Part shown: positions 1-8,045 of the stretch, one piece after another
Numbering within the stretch: position 1 is the first letter of the stretch
Layout: each line of letters begins with the position of its first letter
Assembly (NCBI GenBank): GCA_902774265.1
Contig: CACYHR010000019.1
Span: 1-42,650 of the forward strand
Direction: 5' to 3'
Origin: an uncultured Eubacteriales bacterium
GTDB lineage: Bacteria; Bacillota; Clostridia; Peptostreptococcales; Anaerovoracaceae
DNA length: 42,650 nt
Made by a program: the position numbers and the translations under genes
The notes under the pieces: model-generated
Told to the model about the DNA's origin: nothing
Seen by the model: the letters and a program-made list of their open reading frames with translations, nothing else
The model's database searches: none

Positions 1-536
1 GCATCACTTGCCTCATGGTCGATCAGCATTATACGTCCGCCTTTGGCTCCGGAACCCTCCATAATAACATCAACAGTCTCATCAAGCGAAGATCTGAAAT
101 CATCCGATCCCATCAGTTTGATGCAGGCCTCAATGACTTTTTCTGCTGCTGCTATATTGACATTCGCCATGCGTCCGGCGTCAGGGGTCTGGGTAAATTC
201 AAAAATAAACTGGCAGTAACCCATGTCATCACGGTCAGATTCCAGCGGTATCAGAGTCTGGTCTGTCCATGTACCGAGCGCTTTCGTTTCGACATAGGCG
301 TGCATTTTCTGCTTGAGAACAGCCGCCCTGTAACAGTAATCCTCAAATTTGTTATCCTGGGGAACCAGTTCACTGTAAATCATGCCGTCATAATAGGCCG
401 GCCCCATCGTTTTACGGTATGCATCATTAGCTGTTATTATCCTGATCTCGCCGTAACCGCCGTCCGCGATCTTTTCAACTGAGATCACACAGCAAGGCAT
501 ACCTACAAGTTTTGTAAAATATGTATAATCCATCAT
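1..536 (-). CDS. N-terminal part of a GGDEF-family (c-di-GMP) signalling protein, cut by the window edge
   Basis: Reading the minus strand from a double ATG at 536-531 gives about 178 residues that run off the window start without a stop. The protein begins MMDYTYFTKLVGMPCCVISV. It contains YCYRAAVLKQKMHAYV and FEFTQTPDAGR, and ends near GAKGGRIMLIDHEASD, which looks like the start of a GAF domain. I recognise this N-terminal module from clostridial proteins in which a PAS-like segment and a GAF domain precede GGDEF or EAL output domains; the output domain lies outside the window. It is on the same strand as, and about 150 bp downstream of, the EAL phosphodiesterase. No clear ribosome binding site precedes the start. 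Family placement rests on remembered similarity, and which output domain follows is unknown. Confidence 0.7.
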   Translation of the reverse strand, partial: MMDYTYFTKLVGMPCCVISVEKIADGGYGEIRIITANDAYRKTMGPAYYDGMIYSELVPQDNKFEDYCYRAAVLKQKMHAYVETKALGTWTDQTLIPLESDRDDMGYCQFIFEFTQTPDAGRMANVNIAAAEKVIEACIKLMGSDDFRSSLDETVDVIMEGSGAKGGRIMLIDHEASD

Positions 537-596
537 ATTCAATCCGTGATCCGGTTATAATTCCGGGTAAATATTAGTGTATATTTTTTTAAATTG

Positions 597-625
597 CTTT
601 TAAGATAAAATGTTGTTGGGGTCAA
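597..625 (-). promoter_or_regulatory. possible promoter of the partial signalling gene
   Basis: On the minus strand TTGACC (625-620) is followed after 17 bases by TAAAAG (602-597). The -35 is good and the -10 poor. The position fits transcription of the gene starting at 536. Confidence 0.25.
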
Positions 626-688
626 GATCGATAATCGGGTCAATTTGCTGGTTCACACTCAGTAATCCCGAGAAGCATATTATTGCTG

Positions 689-3505
689 CTATTCATTGCG
701 GTTTATTCCCACTATCAGCTTGTCACCGTCCGGTTCGTTAACAATAGCTGCCCGTAGTGTTACCGGCAGAGGATTACTTCCGTCTATAAGCAGTCTGTAA
801 TGCATGATAAACAATCCACTCTCCCGGATATCATTCAGCACATTTTCTTTTGTGAACACTTCCCTGTACATCGGCAGATCTTCGGAATAAATAGCCCTAG
901 GTCCTTCCGTTTGCGAAACCCCGAAGAAATCGCTGCCGCTCTTTGCCAGTCCGAGTCCGTCGTAGTCACTCATTACACTGTATTCCGTATAGTGATCTGT
1001 TTCGGGATCTACCGTATACAGTGCAAGGTAATCGCCTGAAAGAGCAATGATCCTTGAATAAATGATCTGTTCCTGCCGTATCTTATCAAGTGAATTCTGC
1101 TGCCTGACCTGCGAATCGATGTCGCTGACGCCGATAATGATAAATCTTTCATTACCCTGCATCCGGACGGCCTTCATATTGACATAGGTAGGCTCGCCGG
1201 ATTGTTCCAGCCTGTAGTTGAGCGAGAAAACTTTCTCCTCATCAATCTTGCGGATTATATTTTCCTTGGTAAATTTTGCGATAAAGCGCTTGCGGTCATC
1301 CTTGTAGAGTATTCTGTTTGCATCGCGGCGCGCTGCATTGAAGAAATCCTCTCCGCGTCTTTCGGTTGTCATGCCCTCGACTCCGATTTCCGACGAATAT
1401 TCGATGAAATGCTCTGTCTCGAGATCCACATAGAATATATTGAAATAGTTGGCTGCCAGGGCTCTGGCGATATTTTCGTATGTAGTACCTTCCTCGTCGC
1501 CCTTTACTGATAATATAGCGATAGTAAGAGCAGCAGTGCCGGTGACCGGATTAAGTGCGATACGTCTCACAAATGAATGGATGATCGAGCCGTCCTGCAT
1601 CGTTTCATCGATAAACGAGCGGTGACCGGTTTCGCAGCACTCGAGTATAGCATCCGTAAATCCGGAACCGAAACGTGATTCGCCGATGGTCAGGTCCGAA
1701 ACATCCTTATCATAGAATGAATCACCGAACATCCTTTGGATGAAATCCCGGAATGAATGGTTGCTGCGTATCAGTCTCATTTTTCTGCCCTTGACCTCGA
1801 TGACGGCCATAGGAAGCGTGTTGAAATAATTGTGGAAAGCATCATCGTCATCACTTGTCAGAACCGACATGTCATACAGATTGATGCGTCCTATCGCATT
1901 GTAGTAATCGGATTCAACCGGGTTTTCAAATCCGATCTGCGTTCCGCTCTCATATCTCCTGAATATCTCTTTGATCGGAATAGGCTTGAGGAAATAGTAT
2001 CCCTGCAGCTTGGAGCAGCCTATCTCCTGCAGGAACTGTACCTGCTCCTTAGTTTCAACGCCTTCGCAAACAGTATCGACGCCGAGCGACGTAGCCATTT
2101 TCATCAGCTCCGTAAGGATGATACGATTGCTGTCGCCGCTGTCGAACTCCTGCATGAATTTCATATCGAATTTTATAAGATCGAATTTGATGCTCTGCAG
2201 CACATCGAGCGAAGAATAACCGCTTCCGAAGTCGTCCATCCAGACAGGGAAGCCGAGCTCGCGGAAACGCTCAACCTGTTTCTTCATGAAATCAAAATCG
2301 CTTCCGATGATGCTTTCGGTTATCTCGATTGTTATCAGGTCGCGGCTGATGCCCGCATCGTCAACGCGCTGCCGGATTTCCTCGACAATATCGCATGCTT
2401 CAAAATCGGATCTCGAAAGATTGACCGACTGAGGAACCTGATGCAGGCCGTGATCCGACTGGATCTTAAGTTTGAGCAGTACCTGATCAAGTACATAAAG
2501 ATCCAGCTTGTAGATAAGCTGTGAATCCTCGAGTGCCGGTATGAATTCACCCGGCGAAAGGAAGCCGAGTTCAGGATCGATCCATCTTGCCAGAGCCTCC
2601 TCGTCACACACTCTGCCGTTGATCGCTCTGACTATAGGCTGGAAATAAACTTCGATCCAGTTCTCCGCGATCGCCCTGTCGATATTGGAAACGATGTATT
2701 GCTGACGATCCACATCGTCCTGCATGGTGCTGCTGAAATAGCAGTATCCGGAAATATATGTGTCACGCAGCGTGTCACATGCGATCTTGGCTCTGTCACA
2801 CGCTGTGCTGACATCGGGATCATCTGTCCATGTCTGGTAGATTCCGACGCGAACAGGCAGCGATACCCCGTCATTAAGTTCGCTGATGTCGATGAACAGT
2901 TTGTTGAGAATTTCTTCTATGCCGCACATACCGGTCAGCGCGACAAAGTGATCCTGACCGAAGCGGCTGCAGTTTTCGCTGCCGAAATAATCAGACAGTA
3001 AGTTAGCAACACCTCTGAGAAGCCTGTCGCCTTCCGAAAATCCATGCCAGCGGTTATAATACTTGAGTCCGCTGAGATCAAAGTACAGCAGGATGGGCTG
3101 TATACTGTCTGCCAGCATGGATTCGATGCCGGCCGCAGCAAGCTCGAAGAAATGTGTCATGCTCGGAAGTCCGGTCAGATAGTCATAGTGACCCGCGATC
3201 CGTTCATTCTCATATGCCATTGCGCTGTCGAACGATGACATAAGTATCTTTGCCGTACTGTTGCTGTGGTCGTTATATATACCTTCCTTTGTATACCATA
3301 CCTGAGCGACTGTCACACCGTCGTCATAAGTGATATGCTCTCCTCTGGCGTGAATAACCATATATTCAGAAGTGCCGGGATTCTTTGTACGGTAAATTAC
3401 ATCATAGGCTTTGTTTTTGGTGGCAAATTCAATGGCGGCATTGGCTATCCTTGAGATATCATCAGGCCAGACTTCTTTATACATGTCGTTGTCCATATCG
3501 TACAC
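689..3505 (-). CDS. c-di-GMP phosphodiesterase (degenerate GGDEF, EAL, PAS-like C-terminus) with a disrupted N-terminus
   Basis: The open frame gives 938 residues from a GTG at 3505. Residues 1-80 are the end of a PAS-like domain. Residues 108-270 are a GGDEF fold whose active motif is replaced by RFGQDHF (181-187), so cyclase activity is unlikely. Residues 275-530 form an EAL domain that keeps its metal and catalytic signatures: DEEALARW, EITES, DDFGSGYSSL, CEGVET and QGYYFLKP. Two PAS-like segments follow. The expected role is hydrolysis of c-di-GMP to pGpG in the cytoplasm, with the GGDEF-like domain possibly sensing GTP. The GTG is probably not the native start. An ATG at 3594 with a GAGG site begins the same family's N-terminus in another frame (see the entry at 3506-3594). 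The gene may therefore be a pseudogene or make a shortened enzyme. Function from the EAL domain is confident; expression is not. Confidence 0.85.
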   Translation of the reverse strand: MYDMDNDMYKEVWPDDISRIANAAIEFATKNKAYDVIYRTKNPGTSEYMVIHARGEHITYDDGVTVAQVWYTKEGIYNDHSNSTAKILMSSFDSAMAYENERIAGHYDYLTGLPSMTHFFELAAAGIESMLADSIQPILLYFDLSGLKYYNRWHGFSEGDRLLRGVANLLSDYFGSENCSRFGQDHFVALTGMCGIEEILNKLFIDISELNDGVSLPVRVGIYQTWTDDPDVSTACDRAKIACDTLRDTYISGYCYFSSTMQDDVDRQQYIVSNIDRAIAENWIEVYFQPIVRAINGRVCDEEALARWIDPELGFLSPGEFIPALEDSQLIYKLDLYVLDQVLLKLKIQSDHGLHQVPQSVNLSRSDFEACDIVEEIRQRVDDAGISRDLITIEITESIIGSDFDFMKKQVERFRELGFPVWMDDFGSGYSSLDVLQSIKFDLIKFDMKFMQEFDSGDSNRIILTELMKMATSLGVDTVCEGVETKEQVQFLQEIGCSKLQGYYFLKPIPIKEIFRRYESGTQIGFENPVESDYYNAIGRINLYDMSVLTSDDDDAFHNYFNTLPMAVIEVKGRKMRLIRSNHSFRDFIQRMFGDSFYDKDVSDLTIGESRFGSGFTDAILECCETGHRSFIDETMQDGSIIHSFVRRIALNPVTGTAALTIAILSVKGDEEGTTYENIARALAANYFNIFYVDLETEHFIEYSSEIGVEGMTTERRGEDFFNAARRDANRILYKDDRKRFIAKFTKENIIRKIDEEKVFSLNYRLEQSGEPTYVNMKAVRMQGNERFIIIGVSDIDSQVRQQNSLDKIRQEQIIYSRIIALSGDYLALYTVDPETDHYTEYSVMSDYDGLGLAKSGSDFFGVSQTEGPRAIYSEDLPMYREVFTKENVLNDIRESGLFIMHYRLLIDGSNPLPVTLRAAIVNEPDGDKLIVGINRNE

Positions 3506-3594
3506 AGCCTTCGTCCGATCCGTATATCCGAACAGAGTATGCGCGACTGTTCCATCAGATTTCTTTCTGTTTCATTGAATTGATGTTTGTTCAT
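3506..3594 (-). pseudogene. orphaned 5' fragment of the EAL phosphodiesterase gene, out of frame
   Basis: An ATG at 3594-3592, five bases after GAGG, starts MNKHQFNETERNLMEQSRI, which matches my memory of how this subfamily begins. In that frame the reading then becomes meaningless. In the frame of the downstream ORF the DNA reads TLFGYTDRTKAVYDMDNDM, the expected end of the same PAS-like domain. About 20-25 codons that normally lie between MEQSRI and LFGY appear to be missing, and the junction near 3540 is not a multiple of three. This looks like an internal deletion with frameshift, although an assembly error is possible. Confidence 0.65.
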
Positions 3595-3768
3595 AACTGC
3601 CTCGTTGTGCCTATTTGCTCCCCACCCCGGTTTCGATTTATTACCATGGCTTCGATTAGCCCCACCGTTTATGTTAGCTTATCGGCTTCGAATAGATTTC
3701 GCGACATCGAATTGTTCCACTGCTTGGAATTGCTCCCATGGGCTCATCCTGGGGTTCCTATAAATACG
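3595..3768 (-). promoter_or_regulatory. long 5' leader of the phosphodiesterase gene, probably structured
   Basis: Between the predicted transcription start near 3768 and the ATG at 3594 lie about 175 untranslated bases. On the minus strand they hold short inverted segments and two near-copies of a GCTTCGA-containing motif (plus strand GGCTTCGATTAG near 3650 and GGCTTCGAATAG near 3684). The length suits a riboswitch or attenuator. By eye it does not show the conserved bases of the GEMM-I c-di-GMP riboswitch, and I cannot assign it to a class. Confidence 0.3.
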
Positions 3769-3774
3769 AAGGTA

Positions 3775-3803
3775 ATTATATTTTATTTTGCGTTTAACTG
3801 CAA
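3775..3803 (-). promoter_or_regulatory. promoter of the phosphodiesterase gene
   Basis: On the minus strand TTGCAG (3803-3798) and a perfect TATAAT (3780-3775) are separated by 17 bases. It reads toward the gene beginning at 3594. Confidence 0.5.
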
Positions 3804-4123
3804 TCTCTGAGATGCTCCAATATGTGCGGATATGTGCAGAAATTGCAGTTTATTTTCGACGTACAACAGTATATAGTTCTCTATATAACAGATGCCGGAT
3901 GTTCCCACCCGCGCTAGCTCCAATCGAGCTTGCTGGAGCTATGCTCCCGGTTGAATTGCCGGCAGAAAGAAGACTTATCAAGAGACAATTTCGCTTTCTT
4001 CGCTTCCGGTATGCACGAAAAGCCGATCCAGAGCCAAAAGCATACGGCCGGCACATACTGAGTATGCACGAAGGGCCGATCCAGAGCCAAAAGCATATTG
4101 AGAATGCACGAACAGGAGACAAA
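3796..4123. other. gene-free spacer rich in inverted repeats
   Basis: No protein with family resemblance was found here; an open plus-strand frame back to 3788 lacks a ribosome site. The spacer holds AACTGCAAT (3796-3804) paired with ATTGCAGTT (3842-3850). It also holds TATATAG (3870-3876) with CTATATA (3881-3887), and TAGCTCC (3915-3921) with GGAGCTA (3935-3941). Any of these could fold in RNA. The first overlaps the -35 of the minus-strand promoter. Confidence 0.45.
4011..4110. repeat. direct repeat of 34 bp, two copies plus a fragment
   Basis: Copies at 4011-4044 and 4064-4097 both start ATGCACGAA and contain GCCGATCCAGAGCCAAAAGC; they differ at two bases. A third start, ATGCACGAA, occurs at 4104. 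The repeats end just before the ribosome site of the YdjM-family gene. Confidence 0.85.
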
Positions 4124-4843
4124 ATGCTTGCAAAGGCACATATTACAATAGGAATGGCGGCCGCTTTCACTATAATGCGGCCGGACACGGTAGCTGAAGC
4201 CCTGCCTGTGATTGCGGGAGCGGCTGCAGGCTGCCTGATCTGCGACATCGACTGTGACATAGCCGCTGAGAAGAAGGATTCTTCGCGCTGGCGCATAGCG
4301 ATGGCGGCTCTGTTCGTATGCGTTCTGATTGAAGATTACCTCCTCAAAGCCGGCATGTGGGAGGGATTGATGTCACGCAGCAAAGCAGACTCGGTTTTAT
4401 TCGGTATCCCCGGATCGAATCAATCAGACGTTGCTGCATCGAATTTGTCCGGAATCCTTGCATCGTTCTTTGCCTCGGCTGAAGGAATCGTGTCCCGGAT
4501 CATGCCCCATATGTGGTTCTTCGGAATAGCCGGATTTGCACTCGCCTGCACATTTGCCGGGATCTCAAAGCACCGCGGCTTTTCACATTCCCTGCTGGCA
4601 ATGGTCATTGAGACCATATGTATATGGATGGTATTCCCGTCGGTCTGTGTACCGTTTATGATCGCATTTCTGACACACGTAGCCCTGGATATTATGAATA
4701 AAAAACCGGTTTATGTCATGTACCCGTCTAAAAAGGGCTGGTGCCTCGGCTGGTTTTATGCAAACAAAACCGCAGACAAGATCTTCACTGCGGCCGGCAC
4801 CGCCTGGCTGATTGCCATCCTCATAATCTGCCTGCGGAGATAA
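4124..4843 (+). CDS. YdjM-family membrane-bound metal-dependent hydrolase-like protein
   Basis: The 239-residue protein starts at the ATG at 4124, which follows AGGAG by five bases. It opens MLAKAHITIGMAAAF and carries the family landmarks: an acidic cluster CDIDCDI near residue 45, the motif HRGFSHS near residue 150, and a later D with YPSKKGW. Several hydrophobic stretches (about residues 10-50, 65-80, 125-145, 160-185 and 220-238) predict an integral membrane protein. Members of the YdjM/LexA-regulated family are annotated as metal-dependent hydrolases from the conserved His and Asp, but the substrate is unknown. An in-frame extension upstream to 3788 runs through the direct repeats and has no ribosome site, so I excluded it. 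It has no obvious operon partner. Confidence 0.8.
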   Translation: MLAKAHITIGMAAAFTIMRPDTVAEALPVIAGAAAGCLICDIDCDIAAEKKDSSRWRIAMAALFVCVLIEDYLLKAGMWEGLMSRSKADSVLFGIPGSNQSDVAASNLSGILASFFASAEGIVSRIMPHMWFFGIAGFALACTFAGISKHRGFSHSLLAMVIETICIWMVFPSVCVPFMIAFLTHVALDIMNKKPVYVMYPSKKGWCLGWFYANKTADKIFTAAGTAWLIAILIICLRR

Positions 4844-4986
4844 CCGGATAAATTGTTGAAGTTTATTAATCGTACATGATACCATACCGGTATAACTAAG
4901 ACGTTGTTAAATTAATTCATCCATTCTTTGCGGTATATACTGGGTGATAATCAATACTATTGTAAAATGCCGCGGTTGGTTTTGTT

Positions 4987-6123
4987 ATGAAAGACATAGT
5001 ATATGAAATTTTATGCGGCGATTTAATCAGCTGCGAATATGAGCATGACGAGCTGCGTATTCTTGATGAAAGACACGCACCACTTTATTTGCGCAATTTT
5101 AAAGCGTGGGTTGCGTCAAGAGCGATAGCGTCCGGAAGAGGGCTTACTTCGCGTAATATCAAGATCGCATCAGGACTTTCTGCAAATGAATACGATTTCG
5201 AGACTGCGATGAAGGCTAATGCTGCATGTGTCACCGACAACTACTGGGTGAGAGAGAAAGGGTCTGCTCTTCGGTACAGTGATGTGTGTTTTGACAATTA
5301 CACCGGACATTTCAGCAAGCTTGCACTTGGTCTTGATTACAGCTGGAGTGATTATGTTTCTGAAGAACCAAACCCTGAGCTGACAAACATCGGTAATTCG
5401 GACAAATCCTGGCAAGTTGATGATAACGGGCGCAGATGGCTGTACAAGAAACAAGCTCTCAATGAGTGCTACAACGAGGTGCTGGCATCGAAGCTGGCAG
5501 GCAGAATCGGTATAAATACGGTAGAATATGAGCTGGTTTATGCGTCTGAGCCGGATCCTGAAATAGGGCGGTATGGAATTGTGCGATCAATGGATTTCAC
5601 GCAGGAGAGCAGAGTGAACTTTGAACCTGCACATCTGATCCTGAAGCATCTCGGGACAAGAGACAGCGATATTATCGTGAACGCAGGATTTTTCGATGAG
5701 CTAGGTCTGGTCAGACCGTATCTGGATATAATGTATCTGGACATAATCACCGGCAATCCGGACAGACATTCATTCAACTATGGAATACTCCGTGACAGAT
5801 CAAATGGTTCCATAGCGGGAATGGCACCGAATTTTGATAATAACTTTGCATTTTTTGCCGGCAGCATGCCGATGGAACAGTTCGTGCAGGCGGCGGCGAA
5901 ATACGGGTGGAAATCACCTGACGAAATAGCTGAAGATAGAGAAAGGTCAATCGATGAGTCTGCCGGTTCGCCCGTAACGCTCATAACACATGGCCTGATA
6001 GAAGAGCTTGCTGCTGAAATGAGTTCGATAGAAGCGTTCGGCGGATATGAGGATATAAAAGCAATCAGATCAATAATGAGCAGAAATGAGCTGCTGATTG
6101 CGGAGCTCAACAAGCTGGTATAA
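4987..6123 (+). CDS. stand-alone HipA/CtkA-like protein kinase
   Basis: The protein has 378 residues. The C-terminal two thirds shows HipA-type kinase features. A candidate ATP-binding lysine pair lies in WLYKKQ near residues 149-154. The catalytic-loop equivalent GNPDRHSFNYG lies near 256-266, and the metal-binding PNFDN at 281-285. The N-terminal ~130 residues are not recognised and may bind DNA or a partner. HipA-family Ser/Thr kinases act as toxins (HipA phosphorylates glutamyl-tRNA synthetase) or as regulators. No HipB-like antitoxin gene adjoins it, so a toxin role is only an inference. No good ribosome site precedes the ATG. The spacer upstream holds the palindrome ATACCGGTAT (4884-4893), which may be an operator. 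Confidence 0.75.
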   Translation: MKDIVYEILCGDLISCEYEHDELRILDERHAPLYLRNFKAWVASRAIASGRGLTSRNIKIASGLSANEYDFETAMKANAACVTDNYWVREKGSALRYSDVCFDNYTGHFSKLALGLDYSWSDYVSEEPNPELTNIGNSDKSWQVDDNGRRWLYKKQALNECYNEVLASKLAGRIGINTVEYELVYASEPDPEIGRYGIVRSMDFTQESRVNFEPAHLILKHLGTRDSDIIVNAGFFDELGLVRPYLDIMYLDIITGNPDRHSFNYGILRDRSNGSIAGMAPNFDNNFAFFAGSMPMEQFVQAAAKYGWKSPDEIAEDRERSIDESAGSPVTLITHGLIEELAAEMSSIEAFGGYEDIKAIRSIMSRNELLIAELNKLV

Positions 6124-6189
6124 ATAGTTTGAAATATATCCCGATATCGTATGCAAAATACAATTAGGAACATAATTTATAACATCTGT

Positions 6190-6221
6190 AACCCTTGCAA
6201 TCAGTGGACTTTGCAAGGGTT
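6190..6221 (+). terminator. terminator-like hairpin after the HipA-like gene
   Basis: AACCCTTGCAA (6190-6200) and TTGCAAGGGTT (6211-6221) form a perfect 11-bp stem with a 10-base loop, followed by a short T run. Confidence 0.6.
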
Positions 6222-6224
6222 TTG

Positions 6225-6233
6225 TGGTATTAT
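6225..6233 (+). promoter_or_regulatory. extended -10 promoter of the pilin-like operon
   Basis: TG at 6225-6226 plus TATTAT at 6228-6233 make an extended -10. No clear -35 is present at normal spacing, because the hairpin of the upstream terminator occupies that place. Transcription would start near 6240. Confidence 0.4.
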
Positions 6234-6261
6234 ACAAATGTATGTAGAGGAGGTGGACATT

Positions 6262-6297
6262 TTGTTCGCCGTTTTGTCGTATTTGTGTGAGCTTTGA
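6262..6297 (+). CDS. possible short leader peptide ahead of the pilin-like operon
   Basis: A near-ideal ribosome site AGGAGG (6248-6253) lies eight bases before a TTG at 6262 that opens an 11-codon frame (LFAVLSYLCEL read literally) ending in TGA at 6295. An in-frame ATG at 6238 would extend it to 19 codons but sits at the predicted transcript start. The first pilin gene begins about 95 bases later with a poorer site. It could be a translated leader that regulates the operon, or chance. Confidence 0.3.
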   Translation: MFAVLSYLCEL

Positions 6298-6392
6298 CCA
6301 ACTTGATCTGCATTGCGGGCAATCTGTTCAAAGAAAGGGAATGCGAGAAATCATATATTGTGCTGAGTAAGCGGTAGGGAGAATATAAGTAT

Positions 6393-7034
6393 ATGGAAAG
6401 AATCCGGGCAAAGCTGAAATCTGAAACAGGTGCGTCGATAACCTATGGTTTGCTGCTGTTCTTGGTATGCGCAGTTTTGTCATCGGTAATTCTGGTAGCC
6501 GCAACAGCGGCAGCGGGACGTATCAGCAATCTTGCCGAAACGGATCAAAGGTATTATTCAGTTACTTCAGCAGCAGAATTGGTAAAAAAAGCTATAGATG
6601 GAAAGGAAGCTAAGGTAATAACATATAAAGACGGTGAACTCCAAATAACGATTTATAAAAATGGTGAAGTTAATTCAGATAAGTGCAATGCTATTTTGGA
6701 AGATCTTGTAAAACAGAATTTGCAAAATTCCGGAACAGGGTCGCTGTCTTTGAAAGTTACTCCTCAAAACTCTGCTACAATTGATATCACAATTGATGAG
6801 GCGTGGGATGCAAACGGAATGTTAAATATTTCGGTATATAATGATAGTGGTAAAGAAAAGGAAGGTAAATTCAGGTTGTTCTTATCATTTGCAGCTGATA
6901 TCAAAGATGGGGATAATAATCCGTATCCTGATGAAAGCATGATGACAGAGGATGAACAAACCACTGATGAGGATAATATTAAATCTATTAAGTATTATTC
7001 GTGGACTTTGACGGGAATGGCGACAGCAGGCTAA
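6393..7034 (+). CDS. prepilin-like membrane-anchored surface protein
   Basis: The 213-residue protein has a short basic N-terminus (MERIRAKLKSETG), then one hydrophobic helix of about 25 residues (ASITYGLLLFLVCAVLSSVI), then a hydrophilic body. This is the layout of a type IV prepilin or pseudopilin, with cleavage possibly after the glycine at residue 13. It lacks glutamate at mature position 5 (Tyr instead), so it may be a minor pilin that starts assembly, or an unprocessed membrane protein. The C-terminal half is acidic and ends in a stretch with YYSWTLTGMATAG. It is the first of four consecutive genes that share this architecture and are more AT-rich than the core genes. Confidence 0.65.
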   Translation: MERIRAKLKSETGASITYGLLLFLVCAVLSSVILVAATAAAGRISNLAETDQRYYSVTSAAELVKKAIDGKEAKVITYKDGELQITIYKNGEVNSDKCNAILEDLVKQNLQNSGTGSLSLKVTPQNSATIDITIDEAWDANGMLNISVYNDSGKEKEGKFRLFLSFAADIKDGDNNPYPDESMMTEDEQTTDEDNIKSIKYYSWTLTGMATAG

Positions 7035-7066
7035 TGTACTTTCTGATAAAACGAGAGGGAATTTAA

Positions 7067-7429
7067 GTGAAGGATTCATTGCTCCACAAGTGTCAAAATA
7101 AAATAATGTATGAAAAAATAAGAGGCAAGTCAGGTGAAACTATTTCAGAAACACTTGTAGCTCTTTTGATTGCTGCTCTTGCATTGGTAATGCTTGCAGG
7201 AGCAATAGGGGCGGCGACCAGAATTATTACTAATAGCCGGGACAGAGTAAATGAATACTATGATGCTAATCAGAATTCCAGTGGTGTCGTTATGATGTCC
7301 GGAAGTGCCGGGAGTGGAACATATACCATAGAAAACGAAGATGGTAAAACCATCATAGAGGATGAAACAGTTAATTGTTATGCGAATCAGGCTTTATCTA
7401 AACCTGTAGTCTCATTTAGGGAAGAATAG
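7067..7429 (+). CDS. small type IV prepilin-like protein
   Basis: It has 120 residues from a GTG at 7067 that follows AGAGGG by seven bases; an ATG at 7108 is a weaker alternative. The N-terminus carries a prepilin peptidase signal, KSG followed by ETISETLVALLIAALALVML, with glutamate at mature position 5 as in classical type IV pilins. The mature domain is short, rich in Ser/Gly/Asn and acidic, and ends VVSFREE. It is probably exported and assembled as a minor pilin or pseudopilin. The spacing to its neighbours (32 and 16 bases) indicates co-transcription with them. Confidence 0.7.
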   Translation: MKDSLLHKCQNKIMYEKIRGKSGETISETLVALLIAALALVMLAGAIGAATRIITNSRDRVNEYYDANQNSSGVVMMSGSAGSGTYTIENEDGKTIIEDETVNCYANQALSKPVVSFREE

Positions 7430-7445
7430 TATCCTTAGTACAGAA

Positions 7446-8042
7446 ATGAAAAGAACCACAAGATTATTTCAAAATAGAATCAATAATATTGCTGCGTTTA
7501 CTCTTGCAGAGGCGTTGGTGGCGATCCTGATTATGCTCATGGTTTCCTCGATCATGGTAGCGGGGATTCCGGCTGCCAGAAGAGCCTATGAAAATGTAGT
7601 AATCGTTTCCAATGCAGAATTGGTAATGTCTACAACTATCTCTGCGCTCAGAAATGAGTTGGGCTTAGCAACTAATGTTGCAGTTGGTGAAGATAATAAG
7701 ACTATCACATACTATAGCCAGAGTAATGATTCTCTTTCCAAAATATCACTTGATGCAGATAATAATAATAAATATCCAAATGGGACTATTATGCTTCAAG
7801 TCAATGCGGGTTCATCAAATAATGAGTTTGGATTACCTGTTGATTTGAAAGGTGGAGATATAGTGCCTCTTATTTCAAGAAAAACTTCAGATGAAAAATT
7901 ATACGCCACTTATGAAGAAGTTAATATTGAGAACGGAGTTATAACATTCACTGATTTGGTTGTAAAAGATGATAAAGGTCGTATCTTAGCACCGCAAGGC
8001 AGAACCTCTAATGAAACATCAATAAGGTTAATTGCAAATTAG
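7446..8042 (+). CDS. type IV prepilin-like protein
   Basis: The 198-residue protein has a clear prepilin N-terminus: a basic leader (MKRTTRLFQNRINNIAA), then FTLAEALVAILIMLMVSSIM, with glutamate at mature position 5. The rest is a soluble domain with charged and polar residues and no cysteines. It resembles GspH/GspI-type pseudopilins in size and layout, but I cannot name a subfamily. Only three bases separate its stop from the next start, so it is translated together with the large pilin-like protein. No assembly ATPase, platform protein or prepilin peptidase lies in the window; these must be encoded elsewhere. Confidence 0.72.
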   Translation: MKRTTRLFQNRINNIAAFTLAEALVAILIMLMVSSIMVAGIPAARRAYENVVIVSNAELVMSTTISALRNELGLATNVAVGEDNKTITYYSQSNDSLSKISLDADNNNKYPNGTIMLQVNAGSSNNEFGLPVDLKGGDIVPLISRKTSDEKLYATYEEVNIENGVITFTDLVVKDDKGRILAPQGRTSNETSIRLIAN

Positions 8043-8045
8043 AAT

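Noticed and set aside
1757-2524. 255-codon plus-strand frame
   Set aside because: It is antisense to the EAL domain, whose motifs are unmistakable.
3788-4123. N-terminal extension of the YdjM-family protein
   Set aside because: It runs through direct repeats and hairpins without a start signal; a good ribosome site serves the ATG at 4124.
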